Assembly (NCBI GenBank): GCA_009792885.1
Contig: WMCF01000007.1
Coordinates: 12,916,388 to 12,980,387, forward strand
Length of the DNA stretch: 64,000 nt
Direction: 5' to 3'
Origin: Eremophila alpestris peregrina
Lineage: Eukaryota; Chordata; Aves; Passeriformes; Alaudidae
The notes beneath the pieces are model-generated. The model made no database searches, had not been told where the DNA came from, and worked only from the letters and a program-made list of their open reading frames with translations. Position numbers and translations under genes: made by a program. Below are positions 23,901-33,996 of this stretch, piece after piece (position 1 is the stretch's first letter; each line of letters starts with the position of its first letter).

Positions 23901-25254
23901 GAAAAAAAAAGAAAAAAGAAAAGAAAAAAAAAAGCCCCAAAAGAAGTTGGTATCTTAATACTTGCATACAATGAACATTCTTCCTAACCCTATTAAATTG
24001 CAAGTCTTTCTCCAACCTCAAACATAAGCAAATTATAGCTTGAAGCAGAAAGGTTTTTTTTGTTCTGTGATACTTGGCTCATATGATGTTACTAGCCAAG
24101 TATCAAAAACAGCTCAGCTTCCTCAGAACCAAGAGGCTCCTTTGTACATTACAATCAAATACAGCGCTAAGAACTTCTAGAAAATAGTTTTTCTATCCAA
24201 ACACACCTCACAAAACAGTCAAATGTTATCAAGAAGGGTCTCTAGACCTGACTGACTTTTGCTTCAAGGTTTCTTTTAGAATACACTGCGCACACCTGGG
24301 GCTAAATCTCCACAATTCTTAGTGAGGGGGGGAAATACATGGTGAGGTAGTTAGCATAACTACATTACAAGGAAAGTGGCATCATTTTGGCTTACGTATT
24401 CCTGGCCTGGAAAAAGCAGAAAACTTTTCACAGTAATCCTGCACCTCTCCTGTTGTTGAGCTCTCCCTAATCACAGCCCTCCTCAGTCCTGATATAGCCA
24501 AAGTGCCAGAAAGGCTCTAAGAAGCACAGAATGCTTTTGGCTATATGTGCATCAGACTCAAAACAACAGCTTCTTTCCACCTGAAAGAGTTCATATTTTT
24601 TTCCAAATCTGGACCAGCTTTTGAATATTCCTCTTTTCCTCTAGATTCCTAGTGCATCTCTATGGAAATGACCAGAAACTTAGAACCATCTTCACAGTAT
24701 GATTTTGTATCTTGCACAATACAACTACAGAAATGGCATGAAGCTGTGTCAAAGCTAGGTTAGATTATCAGGAAATGGTTTTTTCACCCAGAGGATGGTT
24801 GGGCACTGAAACTGGCTCACCAAGGAAGTAGTCACAGCACCAAGCCTGACAGAGTTCAAGCGCTTGGACAACGCTCTCAGGCACACAGTGTGACTGCTGG
24901 GGTGTCCTGTGCGGGACCACGAGTTGGATTCAATGATTCTTGTTGGGTCCCTTTCAACTCAGCATATTCTATGATTCCGTGAAATACAGATGCTACCACA
25001 CTGAATTACTTTCAATTCAGCCATTTTCGAGAGCGGCGGCACACTAACAGCACGCTTTCAATCGGACAGCGAAAGCTGCTCACCCCTGCCCGCACCCGGG
25101 CGAGCAGTGAGTGCCTCGCTGCCCTTCCAGCAGGATCCCCCCGCCGCCGGGGCCGCACCGCGGCCGGCCCAGGCCCCCAGGCCCGGGAGCTGCTTACCAC
25201 GGCCCCGCCGCCGGCCCCGCCTGGCATGGGCCCGTTCTGCGTGGAGTCCGCCAT
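17775..25254 (-). CDS. TMEM33: TMEM33, complete coding gene (7 coding exons)
   Basis: TMEM33 is a multi-pass membrane protein of the TMEM33/Pom33 family. It resides in the endoplasmic reticulum and nuclear envelope, and is reported to bind reticulons and influence ER tubules and the unfolded-protein response. The exons 25198-25254, 23788-23882, 23170-23357, 22161-22228, 21243-21376, 19274-19357 and 17775-17904 total 756 nt, giving 251 residues plus stop (human 247). All splice phases agree and every junction is GT-AG. Hydrophobic segments lie at about 33-52, 100-124 and 161-181. The middle part (LHEAASFYQRALLANALTS onwards) is almost identical to mammals. The N-terminus has a Gly/Ala-rich insertion of four residues, and the last residue is Ala where human has Pro. 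The gene is intact with no frameshift. It lies in the same orientation as SLC30A9, as in human 4p13. Confidence 0.97.
19274..19357 (-). CDS. TMEM33: TMEM33 coding exon 6
   Basis: It has 84 nt encoding (S)GQGSLLQPFIYYRFLTLRY and SSRRNPYC, identical in pattern to the human protein. The acceptor is CTCTTTCAG ending at 19358; the donor GTAAGT starts at 19273. Confidence 0.97.
21243..21376 (-). CDS. TMEM33: TMEM33 coding exon 5
   Basis: It has 134 nt encoding ARSSNSLPFLRNLLEKLNAN and a hydrophobic segment ending FLMPATVFMLF. The acceptor is CTTTAAAG ending at 21377, and the donor GTAAGA starts at 21242. It ends two bases into a Ser codon. Confidence 0.97.
22161..22228 (-). CDS. TMEM33: TMEM33 coding exon 4
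   Basis: It has 68 nt. The first two bases complete Met, then SIFPVLLFSLLHAATYTKKV plus Leu-Asp. The acceptor is GCTTCAG ending at 22229, and the donor GTAAGT starts at 22160. It ends in phase 0. Confidence 0.97.
23170..23357 (-). CDS. TMEM33: TMEM33 coding exon 3
   Basis: It has 188 nt encoding LHEAASFYQRALL through FVNSYPVT, the best conserved part of the protein. The acceptor is GATTTGCAG ending at 23358; the donor GTATCC starts at 23169. The final base A begins the Met codon completed by exon 4. Confidence 0.98.
23788..23882 (-). CDS. TMEM33: TMEM33 coding exon 2
   Basis: It has 95 nt, phase 0 to phase 2, encoding QFLMANKLDTAMWISRLF and the first membrane segment (TVYCSALFVLPLLG). The acceptor is AATGTAG preceded by an exceptional pyrimidine tract; the donor is GTATGT from 23787. 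Confidence 0.97.
23890..23934. repeat. Pure purine/pyrimidine tract beside TMEM33 exon 2
   Basis: Forty-five consecutive purines on the plus strand (runs of A broken by single G). On the transcribed strand this is an unbroken C/T run that acts as, or extends, the polypyrimidine tract of the exon 2 acceptor. Confidence 0.95.
24735..24982 (+). mobile_element. CR1 LINE 3' end, antisense to TMEM33
   Basis: A plus-strand CR1 3' end. It shows the 'TCAGGAAATGGTTTTTTCAC' segment, 'GGGGTGTCCTGTGCGGGACC', 'GAGTTGGATTCAATGATTC', a GGGTCCCTTTCAACTCAGC segment and the terminal ATTCTATGATTCCGTGA. It is 5'-truncated as usual for CR1. Confidence 0.9.
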
Positions 25255-25640
25255 GGCCGCACCTGCGGGGAGAGAAGCGCCTCAGTTTGTGGGACACGGG
25301 CTATCGCAGCCGCCGCCTCCCGAGCTCCCGCTCCCGGCCCGGCCGCGACCCACCGCAAGCACCACACCGGGCACGGAACACGCTCCGGCGGATCCGCACT
25401 CCCGGATGCGGGCGGACGCCACTTCCCGCGGCCCGCGGGGCTGCCGGGCAATGTAGGCGGTGACTGGGATGCTCCCGAGGGCGCCGGGCGGTGTCTCGGG
25501 ACGGCGCTGGGAGGCAGCGCGGGGGTGTCCCGGCGGGATGGCGGCGGGCGCGGGGCTGCGGCTGCGGGGCGGGCCCGCTGGGCTGGACGCTGAGCCCTGC
25601 CCCGCTGTCCAGGGTAGCCCGGACATCAAGTGCTCAGCTC
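25040..25640 (-). promoter_or_regulatory. TMEM33: CpG-island promoter of TMEM33 with probable noncoding exon 1
   Basis: A dense CpG island surrounds the start codon. On the minus strand, 25457-25441 reads CCTACATTGCCCGGCAG, close to the ZNF143-type promoter motif ACTAYRNNNCCCR. It is followed by GCGGGAAGTGGCG with an ETS core (GGAAGT). Further down, TTGCG|GTGGGT at 25354/25353 is a usable donor, and CTCTCCCCGCAG ends at 25263, implying a noncoding first exon ending at 25354 and a 91-nt intron. No TATA box is seen. Human TMEM33 also has a noncoding first exon as far as I recall. Confidence 0.75.
25198..25254 (-). CDS. TMEM33: TMEM33 coding exon 1
   Basis: It has 57 nt encoding MADSTQNGPMPGGAGGGAV, compared with human MADTTPNGPQGAGAV. 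The start ATG is in a good context (GCGGCCATGG). The donor is GTAAGC from 25197. An acceptor-like CTCTCCCCGCAG ends at 25263, eight bases upstream of the ATG, suggesting that the exon begins at 25262 and that a noncoding exon precedes it. Confidence 0.95.
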
Positions 25641-27943
25641 CGTCTGGAGGGTCTGTTCACGGGCACTTGTGTGCGGTGAGAGCAACAGCAACAATGTTAA
25701 TGCTCGCTTCGGCCCCAGTTTGAGGAGTGTTCGCTCACGGGGGACCGATTGGATTTTCCAGGGCTCTGAACCTGGCGAGGCTCAGTGGTGTGCATCAGCA
25801 ATATAAATGGGACTTGTACGGTCACAGGACCCGTGCAGGGCGCTCCGCAGTTCCCGGTGCTGCGGTGGCCCGGTGCTGTCACACAAAATCCGTGCAAGGT
25901 TGTGTCCCTGTGTTTCGGTGTCACTGGTACCCTATAACGTAAAAAGGGGGATGGGGGGACGACTCAAAACCGTACCTCTTCAAAGCCATGTGGGCCTAAA
26001 CACTTTCAGTGGTATTGGATTAAAAACTGGGATGTTTGAAACAAGTTTCTGAATTTTGGTCAATAATCGTCGATCTATAAAGTTAGGGAGCTTTACTCAA
26101 GTATAGTGTATTACTCAAGTATAGTTGTATCAGCCACCTCTGACAGGTTGGAGGGTGGCACAAAACAGAAGCAGCCTTCTGCTCACTCTCCGACGTGTAG
26201 CATATGTAATTTGCAAGGTATTGGAAAGGTTTAATCCTCCTTTCAATAATCTTCCCCTTGCCTTTAATATCGATTTTTTTTTTTTTTTGTGCCCGATAGC
26301 TATGTGAACATGTTTCTGTTCTCAGTTGGAAGTCTGTAACTCGTCTGAAGTGGCATCAAAGCAGAAGAAAACAAAATGCGGGCCTCATGATCGATACCTT
26401 TGACTTTTGGCTGCTATGACTTCATGTAGTTGCGCGTCTGGCTTTCTCTCAAGGATGTGCAGCAGGTTCCCCCTCCTGGCAGCACGGTTTCAGGACAGCA
26501 AGCCGCCTGCTCCAGGTTTTAATCGTTCCCAGAGGCTTTCAATTCAATTACTCTTTAACAGCAAGAAAGACATATTCCTGTGACCAAGGATATTGGAATT
26601 AGCATCCGCAGTCAGCCTTATTTCTGGCTTCTGATGATTAAACTTGAAGATTGATTGGAAGACACCCAGGAAGAATGTGCAATGAACTATGTTGACAAGA
26701 AAGGAGCAAAAGAGTCAGCTGATAAGAATTCTAATACCATAACAATTTCAAATAATCTAAGCAATCCAAGGCTAGTTAACGCTTTTAAATTGAAGATGCA
26801 GAACCTGATTTCCCACTTCTCTCCCAGCCATTCATCTCTCATTTAGGTGACTGAGAAGTAGGCACAAGTACTACCTCCTACTTAGAGATTATTTTTCTGC
26901 AGGTGAAGGAGACTCTACTAAACAGCAGTAGAAAATTAGGACTCTCAGTGTGTCTGCTCAGCATTCTCAGGTGTGTAATAAAAGGACTGACAAACATTTA
27001 TGTTAAACCAAAGTAAAAAACTCAAATATAGCCTAGTAAATTTAAGTTGAACCATTACCAGATTACTATATTTCAAAATGAAATATTGATATATCCAGGA
27101 GATTTGTTTAGATGCAACTGAAACATGAAAACCACTGGATATTTAACTAAAATATCACAAGGGAAGAAAACCTGGCCAGTGTTTAAGATTACTTGTATTT
27201 CTTGAATGAACCTAGGATGACAACTCTATATCTTTAGTAAGAGTGCTTTTTCATTTTTTAGCACTTGTAATTTAGGAAGTACTCAATACACCTTTATGCA
27301 AAGCATTCAATTCTAGATTCTGGTTTGGTCTCTTGGTGATAACAGCAAAAGTTGTCTTTCACAATTTTGCCTTAATTTCATTTAAATAGAATGTTAAGCC
27401 ATTATTTATTTCCAAAAGTTAATGGATTAAAAAATGTCATACTTTAATAGTATGACAGGAAGATTTAATAAGAAATGTCCCTCTTTGCCCTTTGAAGCTA
27501 CTCCCCTTTTTCTTCACATCAATACTTTTTTCCTGACTTTCCCCCTTTGGTCTGCACCTGTTGTTGCTTCTTTCAATGCTGTCTCTTCTGTTGAGCACTT
27601 CAGACCATGCTACTGTTTAGTTTAACTTGAAAAAAGACCTTAAATTATATTTTTAGAAATCAAGTGTCAGCTATTGGCATCTCCTTTACCCAATTCTCCT
27701 GTGCTATGGTATTACTGATTGTGCCTAGACAAAGAGCAGAAGTTGATCTGTGTGTTATTAATGATTTTGTTTCCAACAGTTGTAAGAGGATTCTTCTATA
27801 CCATCGAGGCACCCGTTTGCTTTCACTGGTGATTAATAGTTCAGATATTTAGAAGAGTATCACTGTGTTGAGGGTTAGATTTGGTTGTTGTCTTTTTGTT
27901 TGTTTTGCCTTTTGGAATTTTTTCCCTCAAGTTGCTAGGACAC
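25641..27943. other. Gene-free region upstream of TMEM33
   Basis: AT-rich sequence with no exon or repeat family recognised. A small imperfect 18-nt tandem duplication (ACTCAAGTATAGT repeated) lies at 26093-26129, and a T(14)-like run at 26275-26288. Confidence 0.6.
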
Positions 27944-28622
27944 TGATGGCTGGGTGATTATCGGGTGCTTGACGGGGGACCGGGGACCGAGGGGACGGAG
28001 AGCTGGGGGGTTGGTCAGTTTTTCCCCTTGGCATCGAGGAGAGAGGACACCAGGTTTTTTGGCTTGCTGCGAGAGGAGTTTTTCACTGTCACCATCGTCT
28101 CCGCTCCTGGGAAAAACACCACCATCTGCTCGTGTGCCCGGGGATTTCTGAGCTCTCCTCCTGCCCTGCTGGGGTGAGCCCGACCCTGTCCTGCCATCGC
28201 TTTGAGGCTTTTGCCTACACTGACCTCACCCTCTGCTCAGCCGGGACGTCTCTGCTGCTTCAGTCACCACTGCAGGACTGCTCATCTACCTCACCAACTA
28301 CACTCAGGATCTTCCACTGTTACAGCTTAGTGCCTCAGAGGCACTGGGGATCAGACTGCCCTGGGATTTGTGGTCCCTCGAGGTTCTTGGTTTCTGTTTT
28401 ATTATTAATGCTGTAGTTGTTTGTTTGTTTGTTTGCTTGTTTTGTTATATATATATATATTAGTAAAGAAAACCTGTTATTCCCATTTCCCACATCTTTT
28501 TGCTTGAGAGCCCCTTAATTTCAAATTTATAATAATTCGGTGGGAGGGGGTTTGCATTCTTCATTGCAAGGGGAGAGAACCGGCTTCCCCCTAGCAGCTA
28601 CCTGTCTTTTCAAACCAAGACA
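27944..28622 (+). mobile_element. Solo LTR of an endogenous retrovirus
   Basis: About 675 bp with composition unlike its AT-rich surroundings. It begins TGATGGCTGGG at the left and ends near CAAACCAAGACA. It contains a G-run cluster at the start, CATCGAGGAGAGAGGACACC, a TTTG repeat, a TA repeat, TTAGTAAAGAAAACCTGTTA and TTTCAAATTTATAATAATTC, a combination I recall from songbird LTRs. The short word GACAC is present both immediately left (27939-27943) and at the right end (28619-28623), consistent with a 5-bp target duplication, although CACTG is an alternative. No internal retroviral region flanks it, so it is a solo LTR formed by recombination. Exact ends and family are uncertain. Confidence 0.75.
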
Positions 28623-31600
28623 CACTGTAATTGCTGGGAACTTGTCTACCTCATTAGCAGTACAGTCCCATTTTTCCACTGTGGCAGTCCAACACAATCA
28701 GCACAGACAAGGCTGTAACTAACACTTTCACTTTTCCCCCAAAAATTTATACACCTATCAGAGAATTACTGACAGGAATGACACCTGGGAATCAGCTTGC
28801 TCTTAATTTAAAAAGTTATGGATGGGGTATATTTTGACCTTTTATGCCCAAATGTATACACCTACTTCCACTAATCCATTTGATGTCTCCTGGGGAAAAA
28901 AAAAAATAAAGCATCATAGTATGTCTGCAAAATAAGCCACACATTTTAGAATTATATGGAAGAAAATATGAATGCAATGCTTTACATTTGTTTAGAAATG
29001 CTGAGACGGAAAGGCTGAGACTCTCCAGAGGCAGTGCAAGTTTACTAATGCTCACAACATCACCATTAATTAGATGAAGTTCAAGGAAGACTTTAGGTCA
29101 AAAAGGGTAGGAATTTACTTGAAGGCACACAATCAGTAGCATATAGGTAGAAATGGAATATATAACTCCAGAGCCAGCATTGCCAATTTTCTTCTTAGTC
29201 ACTATGTGTTTTCAGATTAAATCATATGCAAAACTCCACAGGCAATTTGAAGTCAGTTTGAATATCCAAAGAAGGCTCTGATGGTGTTTCAAATTAATTA
29301 CTGAGAACCTCATTACAGACATTACGGAAGTACTTTATAAACAATAATTCTTTGTCAATGCATTTTGACAGCCATAATAAATATTTTATAGAACCAGTAT
29401 TTTTGCAGGTTGTTTTAAATTTGAATTTTTTATTGTCTTTTTAATAGGATCGCCAACACAAGCATGCAATCTTTTGTGGTCTCCTGTGGCATCAGTTCTC
29501 AATCATTTTAACAGACAATGGTGTAGCATTGTTTAAGTGGTGTTCATCACCTTGCAGCAAGGGGCACTTGAGGTTCAGATAATGATTTATCTCTTTTGTC
29601 CTTGGTTTGAAAGAAGGTACTGTTGCTAACATCTATATGCAGCTTTCATTTATTTCAACTGAAAGAGAGAACATTCCTTCAAGACTGATAGGATTACAGT
29701 TCCTCGTAGCCAAACTAGCTCCATTATTTGTATCAGTAGTGTATAATGCAATGATAAAATAAGTTTTTATGCAAAGTTCTAATGAACAATTTGGTTCTTG
29801 TTTGTGGTTATCTCAAGATGGCTATCCAAATCTCAATAAACAATAAAGGACATTGGGTAAATGCCTGTTACATTTTTCAGAAAACAAAACAGAAGTCTTC
29901 TGTCTCTACCAGATTGCCTTGTGATTTTTGTTGGATGGTCTGTGGCAATATCAATATGTTCTTCTTTCTTTTCCTTTGCAGCTGGAGTTTCCATTTACTC
30001 ACCCTTCCTGGAAGCATTACCCTTTTAATCACTGAATGTGTGCCAAAGCAGTGAAAAAGAGAAACCACAAAGTTTTAGAAGATGTGTGAAACAGATGTGC
30101 AAAATTCTTTCCAGTTGCTTTCTGTGTCAGCATTTTCATAACTCTTGGCATTTTGTTATATCCCTATGTTATTAAAATAAATGACACAGAAGCTGCAAGT
30201 GTAAGCTTAAGACTGTACAAAGAAATATGATAACTTTATATATATATGTCTTTTGTAGAATTCAAGGTATGGCACAAGGATTGCCATGTGATTGAATCAG
30301 ACAGCAGCCTCGCCAGTGTATTTTATTTGCAATGTCCTACCCACTAAGGACACGAAAAATATTGAAAATTTAAGAATGGAAAGAAAGATGGGCAAGTGTT
30401 CTTTTAAAAATTAATTAAAGGAAGATTAGGAAGATTTTAGAAATCTGCGGCAAGAGACCCTATCTACAAATGGAGGAACATAGTGAATTATAGATGTAAA
30501 CTTTCGACTACCTGTATAATACAACAGCAGGAGAGATTGATAAGCATCATCTTGCAAGCTCAGAGAAGTATCTGAAAGTGTATTGATCAATGCTGCACTC
30601 AGTACTGTGTTGCTGGTAAATGGCTTTCTTATCTCATATTGATCACAGGCAACAATGAGGGAATCAAAAGAGGACTAACAACAAAACCCCAAACCTGTGA
30701 TTTTTCCCCAAAAGTTCTGTTACAATGCAAAGAATGTTAGCTCTGTGTATGCAGAGAAAAAATACTGTCTGTTCCATGATGTGAGCTAAACCCCATAAAG
30801 ATTGATGACAGTAACACTTAACATGGTTCTGCACTAATAACTAAAAACTAGTAACTCTATAATCCGTGGTCCTGTTTTCTTCAGCAGAGATATTATAATT
30901 ACATTCTGCCACTCATTCAGTGCAAGCAGAAGTTTGCAGATAGATAATGAGGGTTGCAAGCTGAACAAACTGAATAAAAATTAACCACCAAGAAATTTTT
31001 TACTTTTATCTGAAGGTGACTCAAGCCAAAGACTTCTTTTGACATCAGTGTACCAGGCAGTATGTTGGGAATCCCATCCCACTCACATACAAAACTTTTC
31101 TCATACAACTACAACAAATGCAAAGCTTGCACATTTTTTGTTCTCTGCACCCACAAAGCTGCCTCTGGTTTCATTTACAAGCATTTTTAGACCTTTGATC
31201 ATGTCTGTCTGCATCATCTGCACTCTTTCCACCATTATAAATGTCCTTGGCAGTAAAGGTACACAGGTAAATATTGAAGACCTTATTAAAATTAGAGAAG
31301 GCTTCAGAGAAAAGCTTTAGATTTTGGACAGTTTTTTACACAATCTGGTATGTTTTCCTAACCAGGGTAGGTTTGAATGATCTCATATATTATATTGCAT
31401 AAATTGTTCTTGATCTTTTAATACATACTCCAGGGGCTGAATTTTCAAAAGCACTTTGCAATACACATAAACTCAGAAATCAGAAACTTTCTGCATTCTT
31501 TGTGAGACCCCATTCAGAAATTCAGTTGCAGAAAACTGTTTGGGTGATTACATGAAAGGAATATAAAGAAGTATTTTTAACATTTGATATTGGATATTAA

Positions 31601-33429
31601 ATTTTAAGCACAGATGACTGACATGCTCACTGACATGTTCTACAGATATTTTATTGCTTATTTTGGAGGTGAGAATATTTTTATTCATTGGTATTTATTC
31701 ATTCACAGTATATCCAATTCCAGAGGGCAGGCAAGTGTTCCAGTTTATAAAATTATTCCCTCTATTTTTTAGTTTATTCTATATAATTTAGTTAGACTAA
31801 GTTTATAATAATTGCCAGAAAAAAAAGGTGTATGCATATCTTATCCAACTATTTTTGTAGCCACTGATAATCAATAACAGCTTAAAACAGAAAAGATAAA
31901 GAATACATGGAAAGACAATCAGATTAATTAGATTTGTTCTTCCAAACACTCATAGGTAAAGTCCATCCATTTAAATCTGATTTAATCATGTGCTGAAGTG
32001 GCATGAAATTGAATGAAATCGAGTTGTCCATAGCCCAGAAAATGTTCTTACTGAGATATAAAAATCCTCAAGGATACCAATTAGTCAGATAGTCTACTTG
32101 ATAAGTCAAGGATAAGTTTCTTGCTCAGTCACAAATCTTCTGATTTATATATTGACCAGAGTGACTGGAAACAGAAGGATATTCTTTGAGGCTCATAATT
32201 TTTTATTTAATTCTCTGCTGTGACTTTTGTAAAAATGACCTGTCTAACACTTCTTCTTTAGCAATCTGTGCTTGTTTATATAGAGCCAATAGTAATTCCT
32301 TCATTAGGAAGGTAAATACAGGAAGGTTCAGGTTCAAGGGAGATATTTGACATTTATACAAGGGAAATTGTAAGCAACCTAGAGAGGGTCACAAGTAAAA
32401 TGAAGAGTTAAACACAGAACAAGATTCTTGACATGTATGACAGCTTCTGAAATTTAATTATCAGTGTATTATCAGTCAGTGACTTGGGAAGAGAAACAAG
32501 GATTTCAGGGTATGGCTATAGAAAACTGAGAACACTCTTAGCTTCTTCACTGAGGTTTAATGGGACTTTTGGTGAGTTATAATATTTATTCTTTGTGATA
32601 GGAATTTCAATTTGTTGCACAGTTCTGAAAAGTAAGCAAATTCTCCTAATCGAAAGATAAAACTGAGATTAAAAAAATATATATTCTTTAAGTTTGCTTT
32701 ACATTACAGTTGGTCTAAGACCACTGCAAATAGCTCTCACATGCCACCTTTGTTTTAATCTTCATGGGTGACATTAAGAAGAGGGTCTTTATCAAAAGCC
32801 TTGAAATATTAAAAACTCTGGCAAGTTCATCACATGATTCCTTCAGAGTCTTTTATCTGCAGCAAGAAACAATGTGCAGATGTAACATTTAAAATTATTC
32901 TGACAGAAGCTGGGAAAAAAGTTCTGGAAGTTCACCCAATGCAATGGCTGCATGGATAATATCCCAGGAAAGATGCTTAAAGGAAAAGAAACCCAGACAG
33001 TTCTCAGTATAATTCCTCTGTCAGCCTTTTGGGGAGGAAGCAGCTATGAGAAAATATCCTCAGCAAGTAAATTAATGATGAATGAAGTAGGAAACAGGGG
33101 AAGATTTTTGGCCCCTAGGAGTTATTCATGATAAGGATTTTGCACAGCATTCTGGGATTGAGACTGACAATGTGGGGAAAAAAAGAAAATGGGAGAAGAT
33201 GAAAAGGGAAAAGTTTAATTTGTATGCTAATTTTTAGCACAATGTTTTTAAAAATCCCCCCAAAACAGAGAAATAGAGATATTAAAATAGCTGAAGAAAC
33301 ATCAGTCTGTAGAGTGTTGAATTGTAAGAAGAAAGCTGTAGCAGACTTAGTGAAAGGAATGTGCTTGAGAGTTGGGCAATAATAAGGAATGAGAGAATAA
33401 GTTGTAATGCAGCAGGATGTGAATCTGTA

Positions 33430-33531
33430 TCCTTGAAGATTTTAAAGATTCAGCTATAGTCCTACTTCAAGAGGGATTGGGCCACCTAGTCCCTGGGATC
33501 CCTTCCAATCAATATTTGTTTGGTTTTCTGA
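33430..33531 (+). mobile_element. Diverged CR1 3' tail
   Basis: The order GGGATTGGGCCACCTAGTC, then CCCTGGGATCCCTTCCAATC and a final TTTCTG-like tail, fits a degenerate plus-strand CR1 3' end ('..gatgacctccagaggtcccttccaacc..'). It is short and diverged. Confidence 0.5.
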
Positions 33532-33883
33532 AGAGTGAGAATCTTAAGCAGCAAAAATGAAGGAACTGGAGTGACTAGGGATGGGTGTGACTCCCACCAT
33601 TGTCAAGATAGCAAATACCTCATGGAGGTCAGTAAAATTCACTGTTTCTTTATTTTTTTATTTACTGGCTGCACAGAAATGTTTTCCTCTCTCTTGTCAA
33701 ACAGATCAGAATGTTCTAAGACTGAGTAGCCTGTGCTACGAAAAATTAACTGAAAGAAAGTGCTTTACTGGTAGGTGAGTTACATTCACAACATGTGATC
33801 AAAATAATCTTTTTGTAATATTTGGTAATTCAGAAGGTAATTGGTCTTGCATTTCCTTTCAAAGAAGATTTTGGGGTGTTTTT

Positions 33884-33996
33884 TGAAAGAGAGAAAGAAA
33901 GAGAAAAAGAGGAGAGAAAGAATTATATCTATATTTACTTATTATTTTATTTATTAATATAGTTATTTAATAAATTTATATTTACTTATAAAAAAG
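33884..33996. repeat. GAAA-rich and TTTA-rich simple sequence
   Basis: A GAGAAAGAAAGAGAAAAAGA run is followed by a long stretch of nearly pure A and T with repeated TTTA/TTAT words. Confidence 0.85.

Larger units (their letters stand above)
23883..25197 (-). other. TMEM33: TMEM33 intron after coding exon 1
   Basis: About 1.3 kb. From right to left it holds an antisense CR1 tail (24735-24982), a perfect 12-bp hairpin (24068-24105), and the pure pyrimidine tract next to exon 2. Confidence 0.85.
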
